From the NCBI RefSeq assembly GCF_036370855.1, contig NC_088117.1, forward strand, positions 2,852,001-2,916,000: a stretch of 64,000 bases of DNA. Reading direction: 5' to 3'. The notes under the pieces are model-generated. The model was given only the letters and a program-made list of their open reading frames with translations, did not search any database and was not told the origin of the DNA. The translations under genes and the position numbers were made by a program. The stretch comes from Dromaius novaehollandiae. Lineage: Eukaryota > Chordata > Aves > Casuariiformes > Dromaiidae. Positions 25,901 through 37,900 of the stretch are shown piece by piece (the first letter of the stretch is position 1; each line of letters begins with the position of its first letter).

Positions 25901-28900
25901 AGCCAAGCAGCAGCCCGCGGCAGGCACAGGCCGAGGCCACCGCGGCGGGACACTTACAGGCTCTTGCTCCTTTTCTTGCGCGAGGTCTCGTCCCCTTCGT
26001 CACAGCTGCACTCAGCGTCCGCTCCACTCAGCTGCGGGGGAAGCAGAAGACCAGTGGGCATCGTCGCGGTACCCGCCACCCTGCCGGCTGCCCGCGCCGG
26101 CACTCCACGTGCTGCACCGGCATCTCCCCAGGCTCCTGCGCCCGCAGCCACAGCGGGCGCACGGCTCCTTCCCCAGCACCACGGTTGGTTGCGCCGAAGC
26201 AAAGAGTCGCTTCCGGCACGGTAACCCTCCTCGCCACCGCCCTCGTGCCACCTCCGGCCCGCGGGGAAGCCTCCTCCTGCCCATGGCAGCACACGCTGCC
26301 GCCGGAGCAGCAGAGGAGAGAGACGCCATCTCCGGCAGGAGACCCGGCTGCCCTCCCAGAGAGGCACTCGAAGACGGATGTCACACGTTTAATAAAACGG
26401 GGACGAGCAAGTCTGCCATGCTGGGACGGCCCCCAAGCTTTGGGCTGACCGCCGGCCAAGGCCAGGCCGCCTGCAGACTCAGGCAGACGGCACTGGGTGG
26501 GCAACAAGCCTTCCCAGCAGTCAAAAATTTTATGGTCCAACCCTGCAGTGAGGCATCAATTTTGGTCACGTCTCCACAGAAGATCCCTATGCATCTCCCT
26601 CAGCAGGCCCTCAAGTTCAGGACCCTACTGGTGACACCTCCTCCGGGGAGGACACCCGCATCGCCCTGTTCCCGGTGTGGGAAGAGGCAGCCAAATGCTT
26701 CTGCGAGGGCCCAGGGATCCCTCCCCTGGGCTTTCCCAGCCTGCCGAGCACCATGTCCGAGCAGAGCCAGGATGAGCGTCTGGGGTTACTGTGGGGTCCC
26801 TGGCACCCAGAGCGGTGCCCACGCAGGGTGTGTGAGCCCATGCGGAGGGAGCACCGCTCCCCAGCTCTGCTCCGCAGCGCGAGGCACTGGGGTGCACCGG
26901 CCTCGTGTGCCCACCCACAGCTCCCCTGGGTGCCGGGCACCCCAGAGCTTGGTGCCACCAGACGCGGGAGGCCGTTGGCCACCCCACAACCCAGCACGAA
27001 GAGCACGGCCGTGGCCACGTGGGCTTTTCGCCAGGCTGCCCAGGGCTGCGTCGCTGCAGCCACCAGGACAGTCCACACACAACTGATCCTATCGCGGCAG
27101 CCTCTGAGCCTTGGGAGCACCCGGAGGGCTCCTCACCCCAACCACGAACCAGGGGTGGCCTGGGCAGACCTGGGGCACATTGGAGGTGACGTGAGGCTGG
27201 AGCAGCATCGGGGCAGCCTCTGAGCCACGCAGCCCAGAGCCGGGCGCCCCTCCGCCCACCTTAGCTCAGGCGCTTCAGCAACTCAGCGAGGCCGGATGGT
27301 GCCGGCGTCCCGCCGGGCCCGGGGCCGCGGGGCGCTTTCCAGGATCGCCAGCCCGCAGCCGTGCCGTGGGAACCCGCGGCGCGGCCCAGCAACCCCGGCC
27401 TCGAGGCTTTTGACACTTCCTTCCATTCTGCGCTTGGGTTTCCGGAGTTTATCGGCCCCGAACAATGCAACCCCTGCGAGCCGCCTCCCCCGCCAGACAG
27501 GGCCCCGGCCAGCGAGCGCGCGCGGGGCGACGCGCCGCCCGAGACCGTTTCCGGCTATTGTCGGAGCGGCTCCGCTCGCTCGCGGGGACAAAAGGCGGGC
27601 AGCGGGCTAACCTTCGCCCGAGAAGTCCCAGCGCTCCCGGCCACAATGGGCTCTTCAAACAACAGCCTCCAAACCCCGACGGCGGGGCAGGAGGGGAGTG
27701 GGGCGGCGCAAAGGCACGCCAGGGTTAAAAGGGCTGATGAACCGAGCCCCCTCCAAAATGCTATGGGGGAAAAAAAAGCACCTGGATGGAGCAGTGTCTC
27801 CCGCGCTCGGCGCTGAGCTGGCGCTGCCGCTAGAGGGGAGCCCTGGGGGAAGCGCGCACGGGGGCCCTGCCTGCTCCTGAAACCTCGCAGGGTTTCGCTG
27901 GAAATAATAAAAAGCACGCGCCCTCCAAAAGCCCCTCCGAAAGCCCCGCCAGAGCCAGGGCTGGGGAATGCCGGTGGGCAGACACGCGGGCCCAGGCGTC
28001 CCTGCCGCTCCACGGGATGCACCGTGCCCGGCCGTGGCGTGATGCCGGGCTCGGACACACGTGCGGCCCCTCCGAGGCGCTGCCGGCGAGCTGAGCACCG
28101 CTCTCCCGGGGACGGCGCAGCTCCTCGTGCCGCCAGCCCGAAAGCGGCCATGGCTAGGGAGAGAGGCGCAACGGGAGCCGCGGCAGGGGAGGGAGATGAG
28201 CGGCTGCGCCAGCGTGTTTTGGAGCAGGGTTTCTGTCCAGCCAGGAGGACCTGAGCGGGTAATACAGCCCACGAGCGGCTGCTTTAGCACCACACAACTG
28301 CCCTGGGACAAACTCCACTGTCCTGAGCTCGCACAGCAGCACTGAGCACCCCGTGCAGTCCTTTGGGACGGAGCACCCAGGCTCCCGCCCTGCTTCCCGT
28401 GCAGGATGTGTGCGTGAGCCGCAGCTGAGCTGCCGCTGTCGCAGTCAAGGGCAGGTGCTAAATCAGCCGCTGGCGGCAGGGAGCCTGCCTGCTCGCGGGC
28501 CGCACGCAGAGCGGCACTGTGAAGCCTCTTTGCTCTCCTCAGCGCAGGCAGCCCCGGCTCTCCGGGAGCCTCTTAACTGCGAGCCAAACCGGGACGCCCC
28601 GCCAGGCACTCCCACCGCTTCCCGTGCCTCCGCGCCAGGCAGCGCGAGCGGGAGGGAGCGACTCACTGATCCAGCGGAGATCAGTGCTGCCACGAGGTGA
28701 CTGACCCCCCCCAGCCTCACGATTGCTGGCGCCAGCCCCAAAGAGGGTTTGGGGCACCCTTCTGCACAGCAGCCCCATCTGACCGGCCTGTCTACTTCCA
28801 TGGGCTCTCTCCAGTGGCCGGCGGCTCTGAGCCTGAGCAGCGCTCCAGGAGACAGCATCAGAGGTGGCTTCTGATGCAGCACGTGCCTGGCACAGAGAGG

Positions 28901-31900
28901 GTTAACCCCTTCATGGTGCTGCTCTGCTCCATCAGGTGCTGGGCTCTGCACCAGCATCTCTGCCTGCCAAGGAGCCAGTGCTGTGGAGCAGCGTGCAACG
29001 CGGCCCCGGGCAGCGCAACGCGGCCCCAAGCCGTGCAACACAGCCCTGGGCAGTGAATGCAGCCCCGAGCCATGCAACACAGCCCCAAGCCGTGCAACGC
29101 TGCCCCAAGCAGTGCTATGCAGCCCTGAGCAGAGCAGTACCCAAGGCTGCTGGCAGAAAACCAGCCAGCACGAGCTTGATGAGGCAGAGCAGGGTGCTGG
29201 GCCAGCATCAGAGGGAGGCAGGCAACTGCTCTCAACACCCAGCAGGGCTTCACCCAGGGGAGAAGGGGGCAAACCACGCTTATCACACACAATCTGTGCC
29301 AATGGCAGGTCACTTCTTGTACTTCAAGAGCACCTGGCTTCGGCAAGCTCTGCTGCGGCAGCAGCACAGGGAGCAGAGCACAGGGTCTGGGAGCCTCCCA
29401 GACTGCCAGGCTCATGCGCCGGGATGGCCCCATGCACAGCTCCCCGCTGCGTGGTCCCTCGTGTCCTGGCACTGCTCTGCCGGGTGTCCGGCACACAGCC
29501 GTCCTCCAACAGGGGCTTCCTCCTGCTTCATGGGGTCAGAAATCACTGCTGACCTCATCCTTCTTCTCAGATGGGCCTTCACAAGGATCGAAGCCCTGGA
29601 AGAGGCTGGGGGGGACAGAAAGCCACCCCACTGCCCAGCCTCCCCGAGTGCCCTGGGGACCACAGGCTCCTGCTCCCCGCCGGCTCTCTGGGGCCTGAGT
29701 TTTCCCTGTCCCCCACACCGCAAGCAGCTCTTGCTGCACGTGCGAACACCCAGCATGGACCTTGCCGCAGGAGACAGAGGCAGCAGCCCCCCAGGCCACG
29801 AGACCCTGCCGGACACAAGCCTATTGAGTCTGGCGGCACTGCTGGGAGATGCCGAGCCACAGCACCACCATATGCCCTGGGCGAACTGGCCTGAGCTCCC
29901 ACGCGTCTCCCAGAGGCAGCTGCTGGCAGTGGGGGAGCCTCCAAGCCCCACTACCAGGGGCCGCAGACACCAGTCCTGCTGCCACGGGAGGGCAGGGGCT
30001 GGCGTCCTCGGCATGACATGGCCAAGCTTCGCCATGAGGCCAGGAAAGCAGATGAGACCCTAAGGGCCTTAACAGGGGACCGGGTTCACCCCGCTTCATC
30101 TCGCCATGGCAGCAGGCTTTTGGTCCGGGCCGCAACCCAGAGGAGCATCATCATGGAGAGGCTGCAAAGAGCAGGGCATGTCCTCAGCACTAACAACTGC
30201 CGCGGCAGTGGAGAGACAGCCGCAGCCCACCCACCCGGACCCCTTCCCATCCTCAGCAGCAAGCCCTGACGCTCCCCCATCCCCAGGACCAAGCAGGACC
30301 CTGGCTGCCCCGCGGCAGCCGGCACCTGGCTCACGTACCTTCCTGTGCCCCGAGAAAAGCAGGCTGAGCTGGTGGATGGAGCCGCCATTCTTGGTGAGCT
30401 CCTTCTTGAGGGTCCTGGGGGAGGGCAGGGCCCAGTGGCCCTTGGCGCCCTGGCTGTCCGAGCAGTTGAGGGTGGTGTCGGAGGTGAAGCAGTGGCCCTT
30501 GGCCTCCTGCAGCAGGCTGCCTTCGCTGTGGGTCCGGCGCCGCAGGGAGCTCTGCACGCTCAGCGTGTAGACGGGCTGACAGCCCGACGTCTCGATCATG
30601 CTGCTGCGCTTCACCTCGCTCCTCTCCAGGTAGGGCTCATCACTGTCCTCCTCCTCCTCCTCCTCTTCGTCCTCCTCCTCATCCTCCTCGTCCTCGCCAT
30701 CCGTGACGCCGTCTCCCGGGCCCCCGGCGCTCTGGCTGAAGGTGCTGTCGAGCCGCAGCTCAGGGATGACGAAGGCCGGTGCGGAGCTGTGCCGCTCCTC
30801 TACCCTCTCGGCAGCCGGCGGCAGCTTCTCGGCGGGGAGAGGCCCCTGCGCAGCCCCCGGAGCCTCCTTGGACTCGGCCGGAGCTGGTGCCTCTGTGGCC
30901 GGAGGAGCATCGCCCACCGCAACCTTCCCCTCCTCCGAGTGCATCTGCCCCGGCTTCTCAGCGTCCGTCTCCAGCATCTGCTGGGAAGTGAGAAGAGAAA
31001 AAAGGATGAAACCAGGAGCATCCCAAATCTCTTGCCGGCCACACGCCGAGGAGCCTCTCCGCTCCTAACGCCCCGACCCCCATTCACACGTGCCTAACAG
31101 TGCCCGTGCTGCTCCCGGCACTCGGCAGCTCCGGTGGCGGTGGCACGGACCCCGCTGCCGCTGGGTGGGAGGCAGGTCACCCATCGCTCCCAGGGCACCC
31201 GTGCTGGTCCCCAGCCCACACGAGCGCGGACCCCCGCAGCTAGCAGCGGGCCAGCAGCTCCGGAGCGGGTCGGGGACCTCCCAGCTCCAGCCACGTGGGC
31301 CCCGGGGAGCCCAGCGGTGCCCAGCAAAGGCGGGCAGCACCACGGCGAGCAGCTTTGGAGGAAATCCCGGCCATGGGGAGCCACCGAGCCAGGCTCGGCT
31401 ACAGCCGGCAGCGCAAGGAAGAGCCGGTACCATCGTCCTTACCCTGGCTGACGCCCCAGTGCCCCTGGGACCTGCTGCGGGGGCTCAGCCCCACGGAGAT
31501 CCTCCTGGCCCCGGCTGGGGTGCCGGAGGCTGGCAGGGCAGGCTGCGGAGGAGCCGAGCAAGCAGGCAGAACCAGAAACACCCGTCCGGCCGCTCCTGCC
31601 CCACGGTATCGAAACGCAAAAGGGAAGTGCCGGCCTCTGCTCGTCTGCCGATTGCCCAAGGCTCGGCCGGCCTCCGCGTCGCCGAAGGGCTCGGCCTCCC
31701 TGGCCCGGGGCCACGGGGCTCCCCGCGGCCGCCCTGCAAAGCCACGAGGTGCTTCGCGCCGCCTTCTCCCAGCGCGGGGTATCTGCAGCGGCGGGGGCTC
31801 GCTTCTGCCAGCTCGCCACGGCAGCCTGCGAAGCCAGAACGAACACCGGGCTCTCGCGGGGGAAAGCCCGGACCAGCCCGGGAAAAATCAACCCCGCTCT

Positions 31901-34900
31901 TGCGGCGTTGGTGAGCAAGCGGCTGGCAGAGGCTGCAAGCAGCCCCCGCGCCCCAGTTTGGTCCCCCCTACAACACGATTGCACCTCACATGGGGCCTGT
32001 CTGTGCTAAAAGGACAAAAACAGCATGCAAATACAGCAGGAAAAGTAGGAAAATGGGCTACGTCTTCCACCCTGGGAAATTCCACCCATTTCCCACCTCA
32101 GCAGATCCTGTAGGGTGATGGTGGGGGTTATACAGGACCAGCTCCAGGCAGCAGGTCCTGTCCCAGCAAAAAAATGTCACTTTATCCCCAGTTACAATCC
32201 AAGCACTCTCAGGAGCCCAACAGAAACCAGCCAGCGATGGCTGCGGTAACGCCACTGCGCCAGCCTGCTGTATAAATCAGGGTTTCTTCAGCTTCAGAAG
32301 GAGACGTGGCCCTGCAAACCGGTCCATCCAACCCTCCCATCCCTGCTGGAGCGCTCGGCCCCAGCCCCGGTGCTGCCAGGGCTGCCCAGGGGCCCAGGGT
32401 GGGAAGAGAGGTACCGAGGACCTGATGGAGGCAGGTGTCCCCATAACGTCATGGTTAGTGACGGCAAAGCCCTGGGAGCCAGCACTGCCAGCCCCAGGGA
32501 ACCAGCAGCAGCTTCCCTCTCCCCTTGGAGACAGCAAACCCCCTGCTAAGCACTTCTTCCCCCTGCAGAGCCAGTTCGCGCGGATTATAACCTACCACTG
32601 GATTACACAGGAATTAAGAACGTATTTCACACTGCCCTAACTGCTGCCATTCCCAGAAAAAAAACCAGCAGTGTTTCAGCCCAGGCTTGGACACCAGCCA
32701 CCCTGCACAGAAGGGATGCTGCAGAGACTGCTTTGCACCCGGCAGCACCCCCAGACCCGTGCCTGAGCTACCAGGCCTTGCTCTTCCAAAAAGTGGGCCA
32801 GATTTCCAAAAAGCTGCTCGCATTCAGCTGCCAGGGCCAGACGGAGAGGCATCGTCTGCCCTGTGGCCCATGGCCGGTGGGTCATCTGGGCAGCATGGGA
32901 AGGAGCCTGCCCACACCAGCCCGTGCCGCGATCTCCGCACATCCCGCACGCACACGCCCGGCGCGCTCAGCGTCAGCCCTGTGCACCCCTGCAAGCAACA
33001 GCTTTGCAAGACAGTCGCGCTGCCTCGCTGCAGCCAGCAGTTTAGCATCGCCTCAACTTCTGCCCCAGCAAGTCTGAAGATTAAAATTCTCCGTGTCCGT
33101 GTAGCAACGTGCCTTTTCTGGGCCGAGGACCAGGGAGCGACGTCCAGAGCCTGCCATGGCCTCAGCCCCGCCTGCGACGTCCGCCCCCAGCTCCCACAAC
33201 ACGAATGCTCGGCGGCATAGCCCCCCATCCTCAAAGCTCTTTCACTCCCCCGGTAATTTCTTGTAAAAAAAGTATGCTTCCAGACCCGCCATGCAATGAT
33301 GCGATTTGCACCAGTGTGTGTTTTATTGATTCTATTTATGTGTTATTTATCTTGCAATCATTGTCAGCATTATTTCATGAAATAATTATAGGAAAAACCC
33401 ACACAGCCTTCAGTCGCCTCCCTGCAAAGCCCTTGCCCCTCCCTGACAGCTGCCTATCTGTCCAGTCCTTCTGCTTAATATTGTTGGTTGCCCACATCAG
33501 ATAAGGCCCTCGAAGGAAATGAACAGGCTCCTTTAAAATGAGAGACATTTTTGGATTAAATTAAATCCCTGTGCTAATTCAATCAGAGAACCTGCTGCTC
33601 TTCAGCAGCGTGGAGGATATGAGCAGGAGCCTCAGCGCCAAGCAAGGTTTCCATCTCAGGCTTAAAACATCGCCGGGGCTGTGAAATCCCATCCTCGCAG
33701 AAAGGGCTGTGGCTGAGCTCTGCTAACCTTCGTCTGCTGGTGGGGGAAAAAATAGGGAAGAGAAATGGCAGTAACATGGTCGCGGGTGGCTAACAAGCCC
33801 AGAGCATGGCTGGAGGCACTGGAGACTTCATCGTCACAAAGTCAAAGGCAACCTTGCTTGGAAAGGTGCCTGGAGGTGCAGTATCCTGCTCTCAGCTCCC
33901 CTGGGGCATCCCCTGGCCGTGACCCACCACCAGAACAAGCCAAGCTGAGAACCAGGACCTAGAGTCGCTCTGACCAGGTGTCCCCTCTCTACAGCACCCT
34001 GTCCTGGGTCTCCCTGTCCTGACCCATAAGGTCTAGCAGCTCTCCTGCATCATCCCTGAAGGTAAACGCACATGTCCAAGCAGCCAAGGCAGCACCCTCC
34101 AAGAAGGGGAAGAGAAAGTAGAAGAAAAGCCATCTCCGAGACCCAGCATGGCTTTCATGAGTAGCTTTAGGGAAGCAGGATGCATGCTGTGAGATCAGCA
34201 CAACGGCACGGAGCTCCGGACTTGCTCCCATGTCTTTGCCTCTCCCTGAAGTCTCCAAGCATCTGCTCAGAGGACAGAAACGCTGCTGTAGAGTCTCAGC
34301 GGTGGCTGTGCGAGGGGAGGTGCAGGGTGTGCTTCTCTCCTGGAGAGACGCTGCCGCGGCTATCGTGGTCTCTGCTGCACTCTAAGCCTTCTCCAGCTGG
34401 CCAAGCAGAGGAGCTGGGAAGGCTAGTGAGTCAGTCCAAGTCTGATTTAGCCCAATTTGCCTCAGCAGAGTCCCTCTGGCTTTATGCTTGAAGGCATGAG
34501 AGCAGGACGATGCTCTCTCCCAGCCTTGCACTGGCCCCAGGATGTTGCCCTGACTCTGCACGTCCTCCTGGTTCAGACTCCCTCTCCCTTCGGGGAAGGC
34601 ATCATTCACTGCATCAAAGGCTCTCCTGAAATCAAGACAGGGGAGAATTACTGCAAATCCTCTGCTCTTCAGTCTGTAATTTGATCAATTCTCTCCGGTT
34701 GCTGCTGCTCTGACGCCAGCAGAGCAAATTTCAACAAACAAATGTGGGTTTGTTAGTGCAGCCTCAATTTCTCCAGCGTTTCTTTAGATGACGTGCCCTT
34801 TCTGGTGGCCCGCAGCCTGGGACTTCCAGCTGGGGAAACGCTGGCCACAGCTACAGCACGGCTGTGACAGCAGCCAGCGCTGGGCTTTCCCTAAGTGACC

Positions 34901-37900
34901 AGTTCTCACATGCTATTGCAAGTGCTACGGTATTTGACAGCCCCTTTAAATCCACAGCTCTGGGAGGTCAGTGATTATTTCAGGATTATTTGAGGCTCTC
35001 AGCTTCTGATTTCAAAAACTATGCTCCTAACAGTCCTGTTGATGGAGACGCTGTGGCTCTAGTGCAGCTTGGACATAGGAAAACAGGATTCAGTCTTTCC
35101 CAGCTTCTGATGGGGATGCTCAGGTTTTGCAGCTCTGATTTTTCTCTTGCAAAGATACTGGTGAAGAGGGGACTAAACATGCTTAGGAGAATTGCAGCAC
35201 CCTGCACTCAGGGGACTCTTCAGCCAAAATCAGGAATTCTGGAAAGCGGCAAAATCCCAAGCGCGAGAGCAAAGGACGCGCTGCACAGTCTGCGTACCCA
35301 CCCACCTCGGCGAGGGGGAGCTGGAAAGACACCAAGTCCCGGAGCCGGCTTCAGCGTACGAGACCTGGCTCCTTCAATACCAAGTGCCTGCAGAAGGACA
35401 TGTCGCCCCAGCTCCGGGCCAGGCGCCCCGCAGCCAGCCTCAGCCTGCTCTCCTGGGACGGCTGCTCGTCACAGAGCCTCCTCAGCGCCGCGGCAGAAAG
35501 ACAGAGACTGGAGTTAATGGCTCTCCTGAGATATTGCTAGAGAAGCTGCTCTCATTTGCCATCCTCAGGCTGAACTCGATAGCTGAGGCCAGCCACATCC
35601 GTCATTAGTCCCATGGAGGAACCTCGCTGGCTGCAGCTCCTCTGAAATCTACCTTTGCGCAAAGATGCTCCCTCCTCACCCACTGCAAGAAGGGGTTAGC
35701 TGCATGGGAGTGAGACCAAGTCCTCTCCTGGGGGAATTTGGGGAGGACACGGTCACCAGATGAGGACAGAGAGAGGCTCTGGCCATGCCGCACCAGTAGG
35801 AAGGGCACATCCCTCCCCGTGCAGACAGCACTTCAGCGGGACGTCGGGGAAAGAGAGCGTATGGCACTCAAGGAAACACCAATGCTTCCAAAGTAGGTTT
35901 TTCCCAGAGTGGGAGAGAAAAAAACTACTATTTCACATTTTTTTTTAACACAGGCCAAACTATGCCCAGATCCACTGAGCCAGAAACCTCTAACGGGGCC
36001 CACGAAACGCTACCAAAACAATTAATGACGAGCACACTGAAACTTAATAAGTGACCATTAAAAACAGACCAAACACATGACGACAGCAAGCAGTATCTAA
36101 CACACACCACAGGGTTGAGAGGAAGAGAACAAAGCCAGAAAGTTAAAGCAGAACTATGGAAACTTCAGAAAATTTTCATCCGAGTCATTTTGAAACTGCT
36201 CATGAGAAGCATCACCCCTGGGCAGCTCTGCTGCTCTCCGTCCTCGTGCTGCCGCCCAGCGCTGCCCGCAAAGGGCTGAGCATCACAGGGGCTACCCGGG
36301 CTCCGGTACGCCAGTGTTGGCCCCGCAGCAGGATACGGCCCCTTTGGCACCGTTGCTCCCACCAGTGCTCAAGGCAAAGGGATGGACCGGAGGAGCTTGC
36401 TCCAACGCAGCCGGAGAGGGAGCCCCGCTCTGCGCAGGGCTGGATGGAGGCCAAGGTCCCATTGCGCAGCAGGGCTTCATACCAGCTCCCTGCTTTGCTA
36501 CCGAATCGATGAATAATTGATAACGAGCAATTAGCGTAACAGCAAAAGCAAGTCCTGATGGCTAATCCCGAAGAGCAGGATCCAGGCTGTGGCAGGGCGG
36601 GCAGGGGGGGATACACACGCCGACGGCGGTGCGACCGTTCGTACCTACCAAAACCCGCCGTGCTTGAAACGTCTCGGAGCCCTGGAAGGAGACAAAGTCC
36701 TCGGCGGGAGGAAATGATCCCATGTCAGCAGCCTGCGATAATCCCATTACCCTATTACCGTCATCCCCAACTGATTGCTCTGGAAATCCGGCCTCGGCAG
36801 GGTAGCGGCCGGCCCCGCCACCGCAGCGGCCGTGCTCTCCGCCGCTCCCCGGAGCAGCTCCGCCGTCCGCAAGGGAGTGGTGAACAGGCACTTCGGTTTG
36901 AGAGAGGGGAACAGCTTTCCCCGTAGCTAGCACCTGGCTAAATGGCAGAGGCACACGGAGCTGCCAGCGCTCCCATGGGTGTTGGGGAGCCCGCGGCGAG
37001 GCCGTGCCGGCGTGCCCGGGAAGGACGGCGCGGGCAATGTGTCACCCCGCAGCCAGGTCTCGGCGCGTTTCCGGCAGCCACCGCTGGGTTAATCGCCCCC
37101 CTGCATCGCTGATTTTGGCTTTTTTGTCCTTTGGGTTTAATCCCCCTCCGGTGCGGCTCGCAGGGCCGCCACGAGCCCAGCTGCACGCGGCACCATGCCA
37201 CCGAGACGCAGCCTTGGAAACCAGGCGCCCGCGGGAGTTCGCCCCTTCTCCGCGGCGGGCAGGCGGCTGGCTCGCGTGGGATGCCCAACGGCACCGCGCA
37301 GTTTTGGGGTGAGCCCTCAGGAAGTGTCCTGGGACAAACACCTCCCCGTGCCCCGGATTATATCCAAGCCAAAATGCCGCTGGAGTTAACGTATACTTGC
37401 TGCAGCCACGGCACCAAGCTGCCTTCCCCAAACCGCAGCCTCCTCGTTCGTCCCAGCTCCGGTCCTCCCGCAGGAGGACCCCGGGCAGTCCTGTGCCGGG
37501 CCCTCGCTCCCCACTACAGCTACAAGCACATGCACCCCTCCGGCTTGAATTTGCCCATTCATCCCCAGTCCCCATGTTGCCCAAAAGGAGGGTTTACGAA
37601 CAGCTAGAAAAGCCCCGGAGCAGCACGCCCATGACACGCTGCAACGTTGCCCACAGCGCAGCAAGAGCCAGCCCGACCGGGGCGGACGGCCCAGCCACAC
37701 GCAGCCACAATTTGCAAGGGAAGTACAAAAAGCGCCCGGCAGTACGAATGCCCCCGCGTCCCTGCCGGCTGCTCGCTACTAACCCTCTGGAAGGAGCCCG
37801 ATGGGTTACAAAGCCAGACGGGAGCGGAGGGGACTCTCCACCAGAGACAGAGGACGAGCCCAGGGCAGGACCGGCGCTGCAAACGGGACAGGCGCCGCTG

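Larger units (their letters stand above)
21300..28300. promoter_or_regulatory. CpG-rich block covering the internal RGS3 promoters
   Basis: CpG dinucleotides are dense and GC content is very high over most of this block, densest at 22.0-22.6, 24.4-26.1 and 27.2-28.2 kb. It contains the two alternative first exons, the hub exon and the exon at 26.0 kb. The long open frames across it on both strands result from low stop-codon density and are not genes. Boundaries are by eye. Confidence 0.6.

Noticed and set aside
25785-27086. 433-codon open frame on the plus strand
   Set aside because: It is antisense to the RGS3 exon at 26.0 kb in GC-rich DNA, with no recognisable domain and no plausible promoter.
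27555-28151. Possible further RGS3 first exon starting at a strong-context ATG in the CpG block
   Set aside because: No convincing donor in a compatible phase and no TATA or known N-terminus. CpG composition alone is not enough.
28936-30063. 375-codon open frame on the plus strand
   Set aside because: It includes the 20-base minisatellite, which lacks stops in this frame. Nothing resembles a protein family.
30345-31097. 250-codon plus-strand open frame with a Leu-rich run
   Set aside because: It is the exact antisense of the RGS3 linker exon; the Leu-rich stretch is the complement of the acidic codon repeat.
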